A stretch of DNA of 64,000 bases from Bog-473 sp963828505 (GCA_963828505.1 CAWHFM010000021.1:62001-126000); one strand, 5' to 3'. Shown: positions 16,299 through 25,568, numbered from the stretch's first letter. Notes: a model not told the origin generated them from the sequence alone. Numbers and translations are program-made.

Positions 16299-18242
16299 TC
16301 AGCGGTAGAGCGCCAAGACCTTGCGTGCGGCCTCGGCCGCCAGGCCGGCCAGATCGGCCGGGGTGACGACCTCGGCCGTCAGCCCGAGCTGAAGCAGCAG
16401 GCGTTCGAACCACGCCAGGCCCGAGACGTCGAGCACGACGTCGGTCACCGTCCCGTCGTCGGCCCGGCGCATGGCGCGCACCGGCACCGACTCGGCCACC
16501 CACTGGGCCTGGGGCCCGAGCCGCAGGTGCACCTCGCGGGCATCCGGGCCCGCGATGTACATGTCCTCGGGCGGCCGGTCGCGGTGCGCTCCGGCCGAGC
16601 CCGGCTGCTCCAGCGGGCGGGCGTCACGGATCCGGTCGACCCGGAAGCGGCGCATGTCACCGGCCCGGTGACAGAACGCATCGAGATACCAGTGCCCCTC
16701 GATGGTGACGACCTGCCCCGGCTCGACGTGACGCGTGGTCAGCTCGTCGCGTGAGGCGGAGAGGTAGTCGATCTCGAGCATGCGGCCGGCGTCGGCCGCC
16801 GCCCGGATGACGGCCAGCCGGGGCGGCGAGTCGACGTCGAGCCCGACGACCTCGCGGGCGCCGAGCGCCGACTCGAGCTTGGTCAGGGCCCGCCCGAGCG
16901 CGTCGTGGTCGGAGCCGGGCACGGCGAGGAGCATGCGAGCCGAGGCCGCGACGGCGAAGCCCTCGGCCGGCGTCAGCCGACGGGGCCGGGCGTACTCGGC
17001 GGGGAGGAAGGCGCGCACGGCGCGCTCGGAGACCTCAATCTCCATCAGCGTGTCCGGCGTGTAGGGCGGGGTACCGCAACAGGCGGCCAGCTCCAACTCG
17101 GCCACCAGCTCCTTTTCGTCCATCCCGAACTGGCGTGAGAGCTCGGCGATGGAGGCCTCGCCCACCTGGGCCAGCCAGCCCACCATGGCCAGCAGACGCC
17201 GCAGGCGCCCGCTCGTCTGGCTCCCGGGCGTGCGCGGCACCGGGGGCGGATCAGCGCCGTCATCGGACGCCGCCAGCTGCGCCCCGATATCGGCATCGGC
17301 CTTCGGGTCGGGCCTCGCCGTCAACGCCTCGAGCCACGCCACCAGCTCCTCACGGAATTCGGGCGGCTCCACGATGGTGGCGTGGTCGAGCAGCCCGAGC
17401 ACCCAGGAGCGGATGGAGTCGAACGACGTCACCGCGAACGCCAGCTCCACCGAGCCGTCGTCGTGGCGCGCCGCCACCCGCTCGCCGCCCACCTCGTCGG
17501 CCACGCGCGGCCCCTCGACCGCGTCGACCTCGATCCTCATCGTCACCGCGTCCTCGCCCGCGGCCTCCCACGGCTCGTCGGGCAGCGCCGCCTCCACGTC
17601 GAGGTCCTCGGGCACCTCGGCGCCGCCGGGCTCAGCGCGCTCGACCTCGCCGTCGATGCGGTCGACCCGGAAGGTTCTCTGTGCGGCGCGCTCGAGGTCC
17701 CAGGCGACGAGGTACCAGTGGCCGAAACGGAAGCGCAGTCCGACCGGCGCCACCAGACGGGGCTCGCCCCGGTACGTGAAGCGCGCCGTGGCACGGGTGC
17801 GCACGGCCTCGTAGAGCTCGATCAGCGCGGCGGAGGGCACCAGCGCAGCCACCGGACGGACGTCGCCCAGACCGCTCGCGCCCAACTTCATGAGCGCATC
17901 CCGACCACTAGGATCGCCGAGGTGGACGCCGGCGACGGCGAGATGCAACGCGACCTGCTCGTCCGCTTCGAGCTCGAGATCCGGCAAGTAGAACGAATCG
18001 CGCTCAATCAGATAGCCGTATTGCTCGGCTCCGTCCAGGCGCTGCGTCACGACCGGGATGCCCTCGTCGCGCAGGAGCCGCTTGTCCCGCTCGAAGGCCT
18101 GGCGCCGTGCCGCGTGCTCGGCCGGGTAGCCGGGGACCTGATTGGCGATGGCATCGAGCGTGAGCGGCTGCGGCGCGTTCAAGAGCACCAGCACGAGATC
18201 CGTGACGCGTTCGAGCCGGTCGAGCTTCGCCGGGGCCACCAT
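16299..18242 (-). CDS. pafBC: Fused PafB-PafC WYL-domain transcription regulator
   Basis: 647-residue protein made of two tandem copies of an HTH plus WYL module. Copy 1: residues 1-310 (KLDRLERVTDLVLVLLNAPQ helix-turn-helix region; GHWYLVAWDLERAAQRTFRVDRID WYL core). Copy 2: 355-647 (RRLLAMVGWLAQVGEASIAEL; GHWYLDAFCHRAGDMRRFRVDRI). In actinobacteria PafB and PafC form a heterodimer that activates the DNA-damage response; here they are one polypeptide. The WYL cores may sense ssDNA or nucleotides. The usual Pup-proteasome neighbours are not adjacent. ATG 18242 was chosen because it opens the HTH and sits 7 nt from a -10 hexamer. Confidence 0.9.
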   Translation of the reverse strand: MVAPAKLDRLERVTDLVLVLLNAPQPLTLDAIANQVPGYPAEHAARRQAFERDKRLLRDEGIPVVTQRLDGAEQYGYLIERDSFYLPDLELEADEQVALHLAVAGVHLGDPSGRDALMKLGASGLGDVRPVAALVPSAALIELYEAVRTRATARFTYRGEPRLVAPVGLRFRFGHWYLVAWDLERAAQRTFRVDRIDGEVERAEPGGAEVPEDLDVEAALPDEPWEAAGEDAVTMRIEVDAVEGPRVADEVGGERVAARHDDGSVELAFAVTSFDSIRSWVLGLLDHATIVEPPEFREELVAWLEALTARPDPKADADIGAQLAASDDGADPPPVPRTPGSQTSGRLRRLLAMVGWLAQVGEASIAELSRQFGMDEKELVAELELAACCGTPPYTPDTLMEIEVSERAVRAFLPAEYARPRRLTPAEGFAVAASARMLLAVPGSDHDALGRALTKLESALGAREVVGLDVDSPPRLAVIRAAADAGRMLEIDYLSASRDELTTRHVEPGQVVTIEGHWYLDAFCHRAGDMRRFRVDRIRDARPLEQPGSAGAHRDRPPEDMYIAGPDAREVHLRLGPQAQWVAESVPVRAMRRADDGTVTDVVLDVSGLAWFERLLLQLGLTAEVVTPADLAGLAAEAARKVLALYR

Positions 18243-18249
18243 CAGCAAG

Positions 18250-18255
18250 AGCCTA
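18250..18255 (-). promoter_or_regulatory. -10 element (TAGGCT), leaderless promoter of pafBC
   Basis: TANNNT on the minus strand with 7 nt to the ATG at 18242; lies in the 29-bp gap to the divergent ctaG-like gene. Confidence 0.5.
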
Positions 18256-18271
18256 CGGCGGCCGCGACGTC

Positions 18272-19141
18272 GTGACGGTCGTCGCCCGCCCTTTCGATTG
18301 GCACCTGCACCTGCTTTGGCTCTTGGCCTTTGCCGGGCTGGTCGGTGCCTACCTGTGGGCGACGAGTCGCGATCGCTGGCAGGCGACGGCCCGCCAACGC
18401 CTGCTCTTCCTCCTCGGCGTCGTGGTCCTGGTGCTCGCCGTGACGTGGCCGCTGGGCGACCTGGCTGCGCACTGGCTCCTGATGGCTCTCGTCCTGCAAC
18501 GCCTCCTTCTGACCCTGGCCGTTCCCCCGCTCCTGGTGCTCGGCACGCCCAGGCCACTGATCTCGTGGCTCACGAAGCCGGCACCGATCGACGCCGTCCT
18601 GCGGGTGGCCGTGCGCCCGCTCCCGGCGGTGGCCATCGTCACGGTCGTCGCCGTCGGCACCCTCACCACGGGAGCGGTCGGCCTGGCCGCTCGCTCCGAC
18701 CTGGCCCGGGTGGTGACCGAGCTCGTCGTCCTCGCTTCGGGCTTCGTGCTCTGGGCACCGGTGCTGACGGAGCTGCCCGGCGCGCCGCGACTGTCGTCGC
18801 TCGGCCGCGGCGGGTACCTCATGGTGCAGTCGATCGTGCCGAGCTTCTTGTCCTTCGTGTGGATCTTCGCCCGGCACCCGCTCTACCCCGCCTTCGCCCA
18901 CCAGGGAAAGGTCGTCGCCATGACGCCCCTGCTCGACCAGGAGCTGTCGGGCTTCTTGGCCAAGCTGAGCACGATCGCCGTCCTGTGGACCGTGGCCTTC
19001 CTGATCATGATGCGGGCCAAGGATGCGGACGACCGTCAGGAGGGGGCCGAACCCCTCATCTGGTCCGACGTCGAGCGCGAGCTCCAGCGGGCGGACCGTC
19101 GCCAGCGCCGCCAAGGCTGGCCGGGACCACCGGTGGGCTGA
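18272..19141 (+). CDS. Cytochrome c oxidase assembly factor CtaG-like membrane protein
   Basis: 289 residues starting at GTG, with about seven hydrophobic helices. The family signature is visible: FDWHLHLLWLLAFAGLVGAY at the N-terminus, AAHWLLMALVLQRLLLTLAVPPLLVLGTP in the middle, and WAPVLTELPGAPRLSS later. The caa3-CtaG family helps deliver copper to cytochrome oxidase. The C-terminal tail is charged and cytoplasmic. Divergent from pafBC. Copper role is by family, not seen directly. Confidence 0.88.
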   Translation: MTVVARPFDWHLHLLWLLAFAGLVGAYLWATSRDRWQATARQRLLFLLGVVVLVLAVTWPLGDLAAHWLLMALVLQRLLLTLAVPPLLVLGTPRPLISWLTKPAPIDAVLRVAVRPLPAVAIVTVVAVGTLTTGAVGLAARSDLARVVTELVVLASGFVLWAPVLTELPGAPRLSSLGRGGYLMVQSIVPSFLSFVWIFARHPLYPAFAHQGKVVAMTPLLDQELSGFLAKLSTIAVLWTVAFLIMMRAKDADDRQEGAEPLIWSDVERELQRADRRQRRQGWPGPPVG

Positions 19142-19170
19142 CCGGCTTCGGGCACCCGGCGGCAGGGCGG

Positions 19171-19176
19171 TACCGT
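19171..19176 (+). promoter_or_regulatory. -10 element (TACCGT), leaderless promoter of the 19186 gene
   Basis: TANNNT with 9 nt to the ATG at 19186. Confidence 0.4.
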
Positions 19177-19185
19177 CGTGCGCGC

Positions 19186-19650
19186 ATGCAGATGAACGGT
19201 CAGGAAGACGGGCAGTGGACGCTGCCCGGGGTCTACCTGCTGCCCGATCCCGATATCGACGTCGGCTCCAGCGCCGTGGCGGGTCTGAGGCTGACCTTCA
19301 CCGACGGCGGGGTGGAGCTGGTCGGGACGGGGGGCGACACCGTGTGGGAGTGCGACTGGTCCGACCTGGCCGAGATGTCGCCCTCGGGCTACGCCGAGCT
19401 GCCCGACGGCGGGGACGCACTGCAGCTCCTCGCCGTCGAGCGGAGCGGACGGAGGTGGAATCTCGTCGTCCCGGCCGACGACACCGAGACAGCGGCGGCC
19501 TCCATCCGGAGCAGGGCCAGGTCACACGACGTTCGTTCCGCCGCGCCGACCCCGGCCGTCCGGAGATCCGTCACGATCGCCGTGGCCGTGCTGGCCGCGG
19601 CGACTCTCACGGTCCTGCTGCTCTCAGCCGCCCACGTCTTCACCTTCTGA
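19186..19650 (+). CDS. Hypothetical tail-anchored membrane protein
   Basis: 154 residues. The first 110 form a soluble, beta-rich domain (AGLRLTFTDGGVELVGTGG, then WECDWSDLAEMSPSGYAELP) that looks like a PH-like or DUF-type barrel. The last 25 residues are one hydrophobic helix (SVTIAVAVLAAATLTVLLLS), so the protein is probably anchored by its C-terminus with the barrel in the cytoplasm. Function unknown. Confidence 0.75.
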   Translation: MQMNGQEDGQWTLPGVYLLPDPDIDVGSSAVAGLRLTFTDGGVELVGTGGDTVWECDWSDLAEMSPSGYAELPDGGDALQLLAVERSGRRWNLVVPADDTETAAASIRSRARSHDVRSAAPTPAVRRSVTIAVAVLAAATLTVLLLSAAHVFTF

Positions 19651-19709
19651 ATCGCAGGCATGACCCGGCGCCCGAATTGGCGGCGCCGAAACCGAGGACG
19701 TGCCGAGAG

Positions 19710-19726
19710 GGCCGGCGACGCCGGCC
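19710..19726. terminator. Candidate hairpin between convergent genes
   Basis: Perfect 7-bp inverted repeat GGCCGGC / GCCGGCC with a 3-nt loop, in the gap between two convergent hypothetical genes. Confidence 0.45.
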
Positions 19727-19764
19727 GGGAGAGTCGATTGACGATGTGCCGGAAGAGCCGCTGA

Positions 19765-20106
19765 TCAGGACAGCGAGGCGCTGCGCAACTCGTCGAGCGA
19801 CAGCTCGGCGGTCTGGTTGCCGCCGCACTGGGGGCAGTGCTCGACGTGGCGCCACGAGCGCAGGAGGCGCGTGCCCTCAGGGTTGAGGAGCACCACGAAC
19901 GACTCCGAAACCGGATCCATCTCGAGGCCGAAGTAGTCACGCCAGGCCGTGGTCGCCGCGTGCGCGTCGAGCGTGAGGCCCTTGAGCACACGCCGGAAGC
20001 GCATGCGATCTGTGTCGAAGATCCAGGTGCTGTGGCACGACTCGAGGACGAACAGGGCGTCTTCTGTTGTGGGGGGGACCACGTGATTGATCATGCCCGA
20101 TGTCAA
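19765..20106 (-). CDS. Hypothetical protein with CPxC-type motif
   Basis: 113 residues if started at TTG 20106, or 109 from the internal ATG 20094; Shine-Dalgarno AGGAGG lies 2 nt before the TTG and 14 nt before the ATG, so the start is unsure. The middle carries AWRDYFGLEMDPVSESFVVLLNPEGTRLLRSW, and HCPQCGG near residue 90 looks like half a zinc ribbon. No known family recognised. It sits alone between a convergent gene and the carboxyltransferase gene. Confidence 0.65.
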   Translation of the reverse strand: MTSGMINHVVPPTTEDALFVLESCHSTWIFDTDRMRFRRVLKGLTLDAHAATTAWRDYFGLEMDPVSESFVVLLNPEGTRLLRSWRHVEHCPQCGGNQTAELSLDELRSASLS

Positions 20107-20181
20107 CGCCTCCTACCGCATCGAATCAGCCTCAGCTTCGTTGCATTTTGATTACAAATACCTTAGCACCAGCTGGAACCC

Positions 20182-21537
20182 TCATTGCGGGCCGGCATCG
20201 TGCTTTCTCCCCACCACGAACTCCCGCTTGGTGCAGAGCTGGCGGAGCACGGCGCACAGCACGATCCGGCTGTCGGCCGGGTCCACGACCTGGTCGACCA
20301 GGCCTCGCTCGGACGCCCGCCAGGGGTTGAGGTACGACTCCTCGTAGTCGCGCTCGCGCTCGGAGCGCTCGCCGTCCCCCAGGCCTCGATGCAGGATCTG
20401 CACCGCACCCGACGCCCCCATCACCGCCACCTCGGCACCCGGCCAGGCCAGGCAGACGTCGTTGCCCATCCCGCGCGAGTCCATCACGATGTACGCCCCA
20501 CCGAAGGCCTTGCGGGTGATCAGACAGATCCGGGGCACCGTCGCCTGGGCGTAGGCGAAGGCGAGCTCGGCGCCGTGACGGATCATGCCGCGCCACTCGA
20601 GATCCTTGCCCGGGAGGAATCCAGGGGTGTCGACCAGGCTGACGATGGGCAGGTTGAACGCGTCGCACAGGCGCACGAAGCGCGCCCCTTTCTGCGATGC
20701 GGCGATGTCGAGCGTGCCGGCCAGGATCTTGGGTTGGTTGGCCACGAACCCGACCGGCGTGCCACCCAACCGGGCGAAGGCGGTGACCAGCTGGCCCGCC
20801 CAGCGCGGCCAGAGCTCTCGCAGCTCGGCATCGTCGCAGAGGGAGCGGATCACCTCCCGCACGTCGTAGCCCGCCGCCTTGCGGTCCGGGATCACCGTGC
20901 GCAGCTCGGGCGTCGGGCGCAGGACCGAGTCGCTCACCGGCGCCACGGGCGGGAGGTCGTCGGTGTTGAGCGGCAGGTAGTCGAGCAGTTCGGTCACGAT
21001 GCCGTCGACGTCGTCGGACTCGACCGAGCACAGCCCGCTGGCGATGGCGTGGGTGGCCGTCCCGCCCAGTTCCTGCAGCCCGACCGACCGCCCGGTGAAC
21101 TCGGCCACCATCTGCGGACCGGAGACGAAGGCCACTGCGTCCGGGCTCATGACCACCAGGTCGGCCAGGCCGAGCAGGAGCGCGGGTCCCGAGACGACGG
21201 GACCGGTGGCCACCGCGATCACGGGAACCTGCCCGCTGCAGCGCGAGATGGCGGACGCAGCCCTGCCCCACCCGTGCAGCGAGGCGACACCGTCGAGCAC
21301 GTCGGCTCCGCTCGATGCGACGAAGAAGACGAACGGGATCTCGAGCTGGCGCGCCTGGTCCGCCGCTTCGGCCAGTCGCACGCCGTCGGCGTGGGTGATG
21401 GCGCCCCGGCGCATCGAACCCAAGGCCCGAGCGACCACTGCGTTGCGCCCGCCGATGCGGGCGACGACCGACGTGACCGCACCGACGATGCCCTTGCCGA
21501 TGCCCGGCGGTGTGGCCTCCTTCAAGTGGACGGGCAC
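20182..21537 (-). CDS. Acyl-CoA carboxylase carboxyltransferase subunit
   Basis: 451-residue protein of the acetyl/propionyl-CoA carboxylase beta family, which transfers CO2 from carboxybiotin to an acyl-CoA. GTG 21537 opens the domain. The N-terminal half contains VFFVASSGADVLDGVASLHG; the C-terminal half contains IVSLVDTPGFLPGKDLEWRG, AFGGAYIVMDSRGMGNDVCLAWP and EVAVMGASGAVQILHR, all conserved oxyanion-hole and biotin-binding regions. The protein is shorter than the usual 510-530 residues at the N-terminus, where the AccD zinc ribbon is absent. No biotin carboxylase gene is adjacent. Downstream of moaC on the same strand. Confidence 0.88.
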   Translation of the reverse strand: MPVHLKEATPPGIGKGIVGAVTSVVARIGGRNAVVARALGSMRRGAITHADGVRLAEAADQARQLEIPFVFFVASSGADVLDGVASLHGWGRAASAISRCSGQVPVIAVATGPVVSGPALLLGLADLVVMSPDAVAFVSGPQMVAEFTGRSVGLQELGGTATHAIASGLCSVESDDVDGIVTELLDYLPLNTDDLPPVAPVSDSVLRPTPELRTVIPDRKAAGYDVREVIRSLCDDAELRELWPRWAGQLVTAFARLGGTPVGFVANQPKILAGTLDIAASQKGARFVRLCDAFNLPIVSLVDTPGFLPGKDLEWRGMIRHGAELAFAYAQATVPRICLITRKAFGGAYIVMDSRGMGNDVCLAWPGAEVAVMGASGAVQILHRGLGDGERSERERDYEESYLNPWRASERGLVDQVVDPADSRIVLCAVLRQLCTKREFVVGRKHDAGPQ

Positions 21538-21544
21538 GGCTCGG

Positions 21545-21550
21545 AATCTA
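21545..21550 (-). promoter_or_regulatory. -10 element (TAGATT), leaderless promoter of the carboxyltransferase gene
   Basis: TANNNT on the minus strand with 7 nt to the GTG at 21537. Confidence 0.45.
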
Positions 21551-21617
21551 GACCTTGCACCTGGACATGGCTCCGGTTCCCGGCCGTCCGGCGGCCGCCC
21601 CCGGTGAGCTCCAGGTG

Positions 21618-22133
21618 CTACAGGCGGGCCTCCGGCCGTCGCCACGGCCCGGATCGGCCGCCCGACTTCTCCCACAGCGAGAGGTGCTCGACCGTCATGG
21701 TGCGGTCCGCCGACTTGCACATGTCGTAGATGGTGAGGGCGGCGACGGCACAGGCCGTCATCGCCTCCATCTCGACGCCGGTGCGGTCGACCGTCTCCAC
21801 CTGGGCCTCCACCTCGACGTAGTCGTCGCCGATGGAGAAGTTCACGTTGATCGAACCGACCAGTACCGGATGGCACATGGGGATGAGCTCGGCCGTACGC
21901 TTGGCCGCCTGAATCCCGGCGATCCTCGCCGCGGCCAGCACGTCCCCCTTGGTGATGGCGTTGTTGGCCACCTTCGTCGTCGTCTCCGGGAGCATGGAGA
22001 CCCGGCAGCGGGCGAGCGCACGCCGGTGGGTGGGCTCACGTGGCGTGACGTCGACCATCCGGGCGCCCCCCAGCGGGTCGAGGTTGGCCAGCATGCGGTC
22101 GGACACTGGGCCCCAGTCTACGGCCTGCGCCAT
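21618..22133 (-). CDS. moaC: Cyclic pyranopterin monophosphate synthase
   Basis: 171-residue enzyme of molybdenum cofactor synthesis, converting the MoaA product to cyclic pyranopterin monophosphate. Diagnostic stretches: MVDVTPREPTHRRALARCRV, KGDVLAAARIAGIQAAKRT, LIPMCHPV (conserved active-site motif) and GVEMEAMTACAVAALTIYDM. Normal length. No other moa gene is near, so the pathway is scattered. Confidence 0.96.
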   Translation of the reverse strand: MAQAVDWGPVSDRMLANLDPLGGARMVDVTPREPTHRRALARCRVSMLPETTTKVANNAITKGDVLAAARIAGIQAAKRTAELIPMCHPVLVGSINVNFSIGDDYVEVEAQVETVDRTGVEMEAMTACAVAALTIYDMCKSADRTMTVEHLSLWEKSGGRSGPWRRPEARL

Positions 22134-22206
22134 ACCGACGCCGTTGCCTGGTCCGGCGAGGTAAACTGGCAGTCTCAGGTGTCGAGTGCCAGACGGAGGA
22201 GCGCCA

Positions 22207-22596
22207 GTGCCGACCTACGAATACGCCTGCACCGCGTGCGGGCACCGGCTCGAGGCCGTCCAGAGCTTCTCGGACGAGCCCCTGGCGGAATGCCCCGAGT
22301 GCGGCGAGGCGCTCCGCAAGGTCTACGGCGCCGTGGGCATCGTCTTGAAGGGCAGCGGCTTCTACAAGACAGACTCCCGCGCTGCGGCCAACGGGGCCAA
22401 GGGCAACGGCAAGTCGGGCGACCGCAAGGCGGGTGACAGCACGTCGGGCGATGGGCCGGGCACCGGGTCCTCGTCCTCGTCCTCGGAGAAGTCGGACACC
22501 GGGTCCGGGACCTCGGAGAGCAAGGCCGACAAGGGCGAGAAGGGCGACAAGAAGGACGGAGCCACGTCGAAGCCGGCGGCCGCCGCCGCCAGCTGA
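22207..22596 (+). CDS. FmdB-family zinc ribbon protein
   Basis: 129 residues. GTG 22207 is favoured by Shine-Dalgarno GGAGGA 6 nt upstream. The N-terminal 50 residues are the FmdB zinc ribbon (YEYACTACGH, then ECPECGEALRKVYG), ending in the usual IVLKGSGFYKTDSR. The remaining 80 residues are low-complexity Ser/Gly/Lys/Asp, likely disordered. FmdB proteins are putative regulators of unknown target. Divergent from moaC; a possible -10 (TAAACT) lies at 22162-22167. Confidence 0.9.
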   Translation: MPTYEYACTACGHRLEAVQSFSDEPLAECPECGEALRKVYGAVGIVLKGSGFYKTDSRAAANGAKGNGKSGDRKAGDSTSGDGPGTGSSSSSSEKSDTGSGTSESKADKGEKGDKKDGATSKPAAAAAS

Positions 22597-22802
22597 ACCG
22601 CCGAACGGGCTGCACGATGCCTACGAGTTGTCGGCGACCCTGACGTCGCGGCCTGACGGATCTCGACGACTCGGGTGGGACGACGCGAGGGAATTCCCGC
22701 CGCCCGGACGACACCTGCGCCGGCTCGGTTGCGCAAACAACCGCGAGGCGGACGTCTACGGAATTGTGCTCGGCGGCAGCTGCGAAGTCCCCGCTCAGCT
22801 AT

Positions 22803-24161
22803 CTAGTCCCCGCTGAGCTGCATGTCGGCGATCGCCAGCGTCTGTCCGGCGGCGACGCCGGGGAGCCAGCGCAGGTCGGCACCCACGTGCACGACCGCCT
22901 GGAGCATGCGCTGGAGCGTCGACGCCACCGTGACCTCCCGGACCGGTTGGTCGAGCACGCCGCCGCGGATGGTGAGGCCCTCGGCGCCCACCGAGAAGTC
23001 ACCGCTCACCGGGTTGACGCCGGAGTGCACGCCGGTCACCGACTGCACGAAGAGGCCGTCGCCGACGGCGGCCAGGATCTCGTCGTAGTCCTCTGATCCC
23101 GGGGAGAGCACGAGCGCCCGGCACCCCGCCGTGGGCGTGCCGGCGAAGCCGCCGCGGACGGCGGAGCCGGTCGAGACCGACCCGGCGCGGCGGGCCGACA
23201 CCGTGTCGTAGACGAACATGCGCAGCACGCCGCCGGCGATCAGGACGTTGCGCCGGCAGGCGAGGCCCTCCCCGTCGTGCGACGAGGCCCCATAGGCGCG
23301 GGGGTCGGTTGGGTCGTCGACCAGGGTCACGCCGGGAGCGGCGACGGTCTCGCCGATGCGGCCGGCGAAGAAGGAGCGCCCCTTGACCACGGCCTCGCCC
23401 GAGAGGGCCGAGGCGACCACCCCCAGCAGCGTCGGAACGACTCGGCGGTCGAAGACCACCGTGCGGGGGCCGGACCGTACCTTCTGCGCTCCGAGGAGCC
23501 GGACGGCGCGCACGACCGCGTCGTCCATGGCCTCGTCGGGCGAGAGCTCACCGGGACCCCGACCCACGCTGAAACCGGTGCCCGTCTGGGTGTCGGCACC
23601 CTCGCCGGCGATGGCGTCCACCGAGAGGTACGCGTTGGTCCGCCGCCGGCTCGAGGTGATGCCCGTCGTCGAGGCGAGCGCCACTTCCACCCGGCTGTCG
23701 GCGTAGTCGGCCGACGACACCTGGCGCACCCGGGGATCGGCGGCACGCGTGGCGCGTTCGAGGTCGAGCGCCAGGGCGACCTTCTTCTCCATGGCGGTGG
23801 CGGCGACGCCGTCGTCCCACAGATCGAGGTCCGCCGCCTCGACGCCGTCGGGCGAGGCCAGCACCACGTCGGGATCGGGGGTGGCGAACCGCGCGTTGTC
23901 GCGCCCGTCCGCCAGCGTGTCGGCCACCACCGCCGGGTCGAGCGACTGGGCCCAGGCGAAGCCGACCCGGCTGCCCTCCGATCCTTCGAGGACGACACGG
24001 ATGCCGACCCCTGACGAGTCGGCGGAGGTGAGCGATTCCACCTCGCCGTCGTAGGCCCGGACCTCGGTGTCGGTGCCGCGGCTGACGTAGACCTCCAGAC
24101 CCTCGCCCGGTTCGGCCCGGTCCACGACCGAGGTGGCCAGGTCGAGCAGGTCGCCGGTCAT
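22803..24161 (-). CDS. tldE: TldE/PmbA-type metallopeptidase partner subunit
   Basis: 452-residue member of the TldD/PmbA family. TldE lacks the zinc motif and forms a heterodimer with TldD that degrades unfolded peptides or processes RiPP precursors (microcin B17, CcdA in E. coli). Family stretches: LEVYVSRGTDTEVRAYDGEVESL, FAWAQSLDP, SFFAGRIGETVA, TLVDDPTDPRAYGASSHDGEG and VNPVSGDFSVGAEGL. The gene begins 4 bp after the tldD stop. No RiPP cluster is visible nearby. Confidence 0.93.
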   Translation of the reverse strand: MTGDLLDLATSVVDRAEPGEGLEVYVSRGTDTEVRAYDGEVESLTSADSSGVGIRVVLEGSEGSRVGFAWAQSLDPAVVADTLADGRDNARFATPDPDVVLASPDGVEAADLDLWDDGVAATAMEKKVALALDLERATRAADPRVRQVSSADYADSRVEVALASTTGITSSRRRTNAYLSVDAIAGEGADTQTGTGFSVGRGPGELSPDEAMDDAVVRAVRLLGAQKVRSGPRTVVFDRRVVPTLLGVVASALSGEAVVKGRSFFAGRIGETVAAPGVTLVDDPTDPRAYGASSHDGEGLACRRNVLIAGGVLRMFVYDTVSARRAGSVSTGSAVRGGFAGTPTAGCRALVLSPGSEDYDEILAAVGDGLFVQSVTGVHSGVNPVSGDFSVGAEGLTIRGGVLDQPVREVTVASTLQRMLQAVVHVGADLRWLPGVAAGQTLAIADMQLSGD

Positions 24162-24165
24162 CCGG

Positions 24166-25563
24166 TCACGCCGTCCCGCCCAGCGTGACGCCGGTGATGC
24201 GCAGCGTCGCCTGGCCGCAGCCGACCGGGACGCTCTGGCCGTCCTTGCCGCAGGTTCCCGGCGTCATGTCGAAGTCGGTGGCCACGGCGTCGATGCGGCG
24301 CAACACCTCGGGGCCGTTGCCGATCAGGTTGGCGTCGCGCAGCGGTTCGGTGATGCGGCCACCTTCGATCAGGTAGGCCTCGGTGGTGCCGAAGACGAAG
24401 TCGCCCGTCGCCGTGTTGACCTGTCCCCCGCCGAGCTTCTTGACGTAGATCCCCGAGGGCGTCTGGGCGACGATCTCGTCGGGGTCGTCGGTGCCGGCCA
24501 GCAGATACGTGTTCGTCATCCGCACCATGGGCAGGTGCTGGTAGCTCTGGCGCCGGCCGTTGCCCGACGAGGCCCGCCCTTCCTTGCGCGCGCGCAGCCA
24601 GTCCCACATGTAGTCGGTCAGGACGCCGTTCTCAATGAGCACGTTGCGTGCCGGCGGGCGGCCCTCGTCGTCCATGCCGACGTTGCCCCACTCTCCGAGC
24701 ACCGTGCCGTCGTCGACCAGGGTGACGAGCGGGCTGGCCACCAGCTCGCCCACCCGGCCGGTGTAGACGGAAGCGTCCTTGACGATGTGGTCGGCCTCGA
24801 GTCCGTGCCCGCACGCCTCGTGGAAGAGGATGCCCCCGCTGCCGCCCGCCAGCACCAGCGGAACCTCGCCGGAGGGCGCGGGACGGGCCGAGAGCTTGAC
24901 CAGCGCGCGCGCCGCGGCGCGCTGTGCCACCTCCTCGACCGGGAAGCGGCCGAAGATCTCGTAGCCCTCGGTGCGGGCCAGCGACTCGTGCCCCGTCTGC
25001 ATGCCGGTGTCGCCGTTGGCCACGCACACCACGCTGAACCGGGTGCGGATCTGGTTGTCCTCGGCCAGCAGGCCGTCCGAGTTGGCCACGAGCAGGCGGC
25101 GCCTGCTGTCGCCGCAGCCGACCTGCACCTGCGTGATGGCGGCGCCCGAGGCGCGGGCGGCCTCGTCGGCGCGGATGAGAAGATTCAGCTTGCGCGCTTT
25201 GTCCACGGTGTGCGGAGGCGTGCGGTCGCCCGGCCCGACGACGGACGCCGGCCCGAGCGACACCGTGCGGACGCCAGCACCGCCTTCGCGGGCGACGGCC
25301 GCGGCGGACCGGGCCGCCGCCATCAGGCCCGGCTCGCTCAGGTCCGCCGTGTGGGCGAAGCCCGTCGTCTCGCCGGCGACGACGCGGATGCCGGCGCCGC
25401 GCGAGCGGCCCGAGGCCATCTCCTCGACGCGGCGGTCGTCGAGCGTCGCGCCCGAGGTCACGGCGTCCTCCGCGAACACCTCGGCCATGTCGCCACCCCC
25501 CGCCAGCGCGGTCGACAGGACACGTTCGAGGACGTCGGGCTCGACGAGAGCGGCAGCGGGCAC
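24166..25563 (-). CDS. tldD: TldD-type metallopeptidase, catalytic subunit
   Basis: 465 residues from GTG 25563. The catalytic HExxxH motif is visible in GGILFHEACGHGLEADH, with SNGRRQSYQHLPMVRMTNTY and IYVKKLGGGQVNTATGDFVF as further conserved segments; the C-terminal cysteine-rich TFDMTPGTCGK region is also family-like. It heads a two-gene operon with tldE (4-bp gap). It is divergent from a thioesterase gene with only 18 bp between start codons, where the -10 hexamers overlap. Confidence 0.94.
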   Translation of the reverse strand: MPAAALVEPDVLERVLSTALAGGGDMAEVFAEDAVTSGATLDDRRVEEMASGRSRGAGIRVVAGETTGFAHTADLSEPGLMAAARSAAAVAREGGAGVRTVSLGPASVVGPGDRTPPHTVDKARKLNLLIRADEAARASGAAITQVQVGCGDSRRRLLVANSDGLLAEDNQIRTRFSVVCVANGDTGMQTGHESLARTEGYEIFGRFPVEEVAQRAAARALVKLSARPAPSGEVPLVLAGGSGGILFHEACGHGLEADHIVKDASVYTGRVGELVASPLVTLVDDGTVLGEWGNVGMDDEGRPPARNVLIENGVLTDYMWDWLRARKEGRASSGNGRRQSYQHLPMVRMTNTYLLAGTDDPDEIVAQTPSGIYVKKLGGGQVNTATGDFVFGTTEAYLIEGGRITEPLRDANLIGNGPEVLRRIDAVATDFDMTPGTCGKDGQSVPVGCGQATLRITGVTLGGTA

Positions 25564-25568
25564 GGCGG

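Noticed and set aside
20182..21876. N-terminal extension of the carboxyltransferase to 21876
   Set aside because: The extension is antisense to moaC; the conserved domain and the -10 hexamer support GTG 21537.
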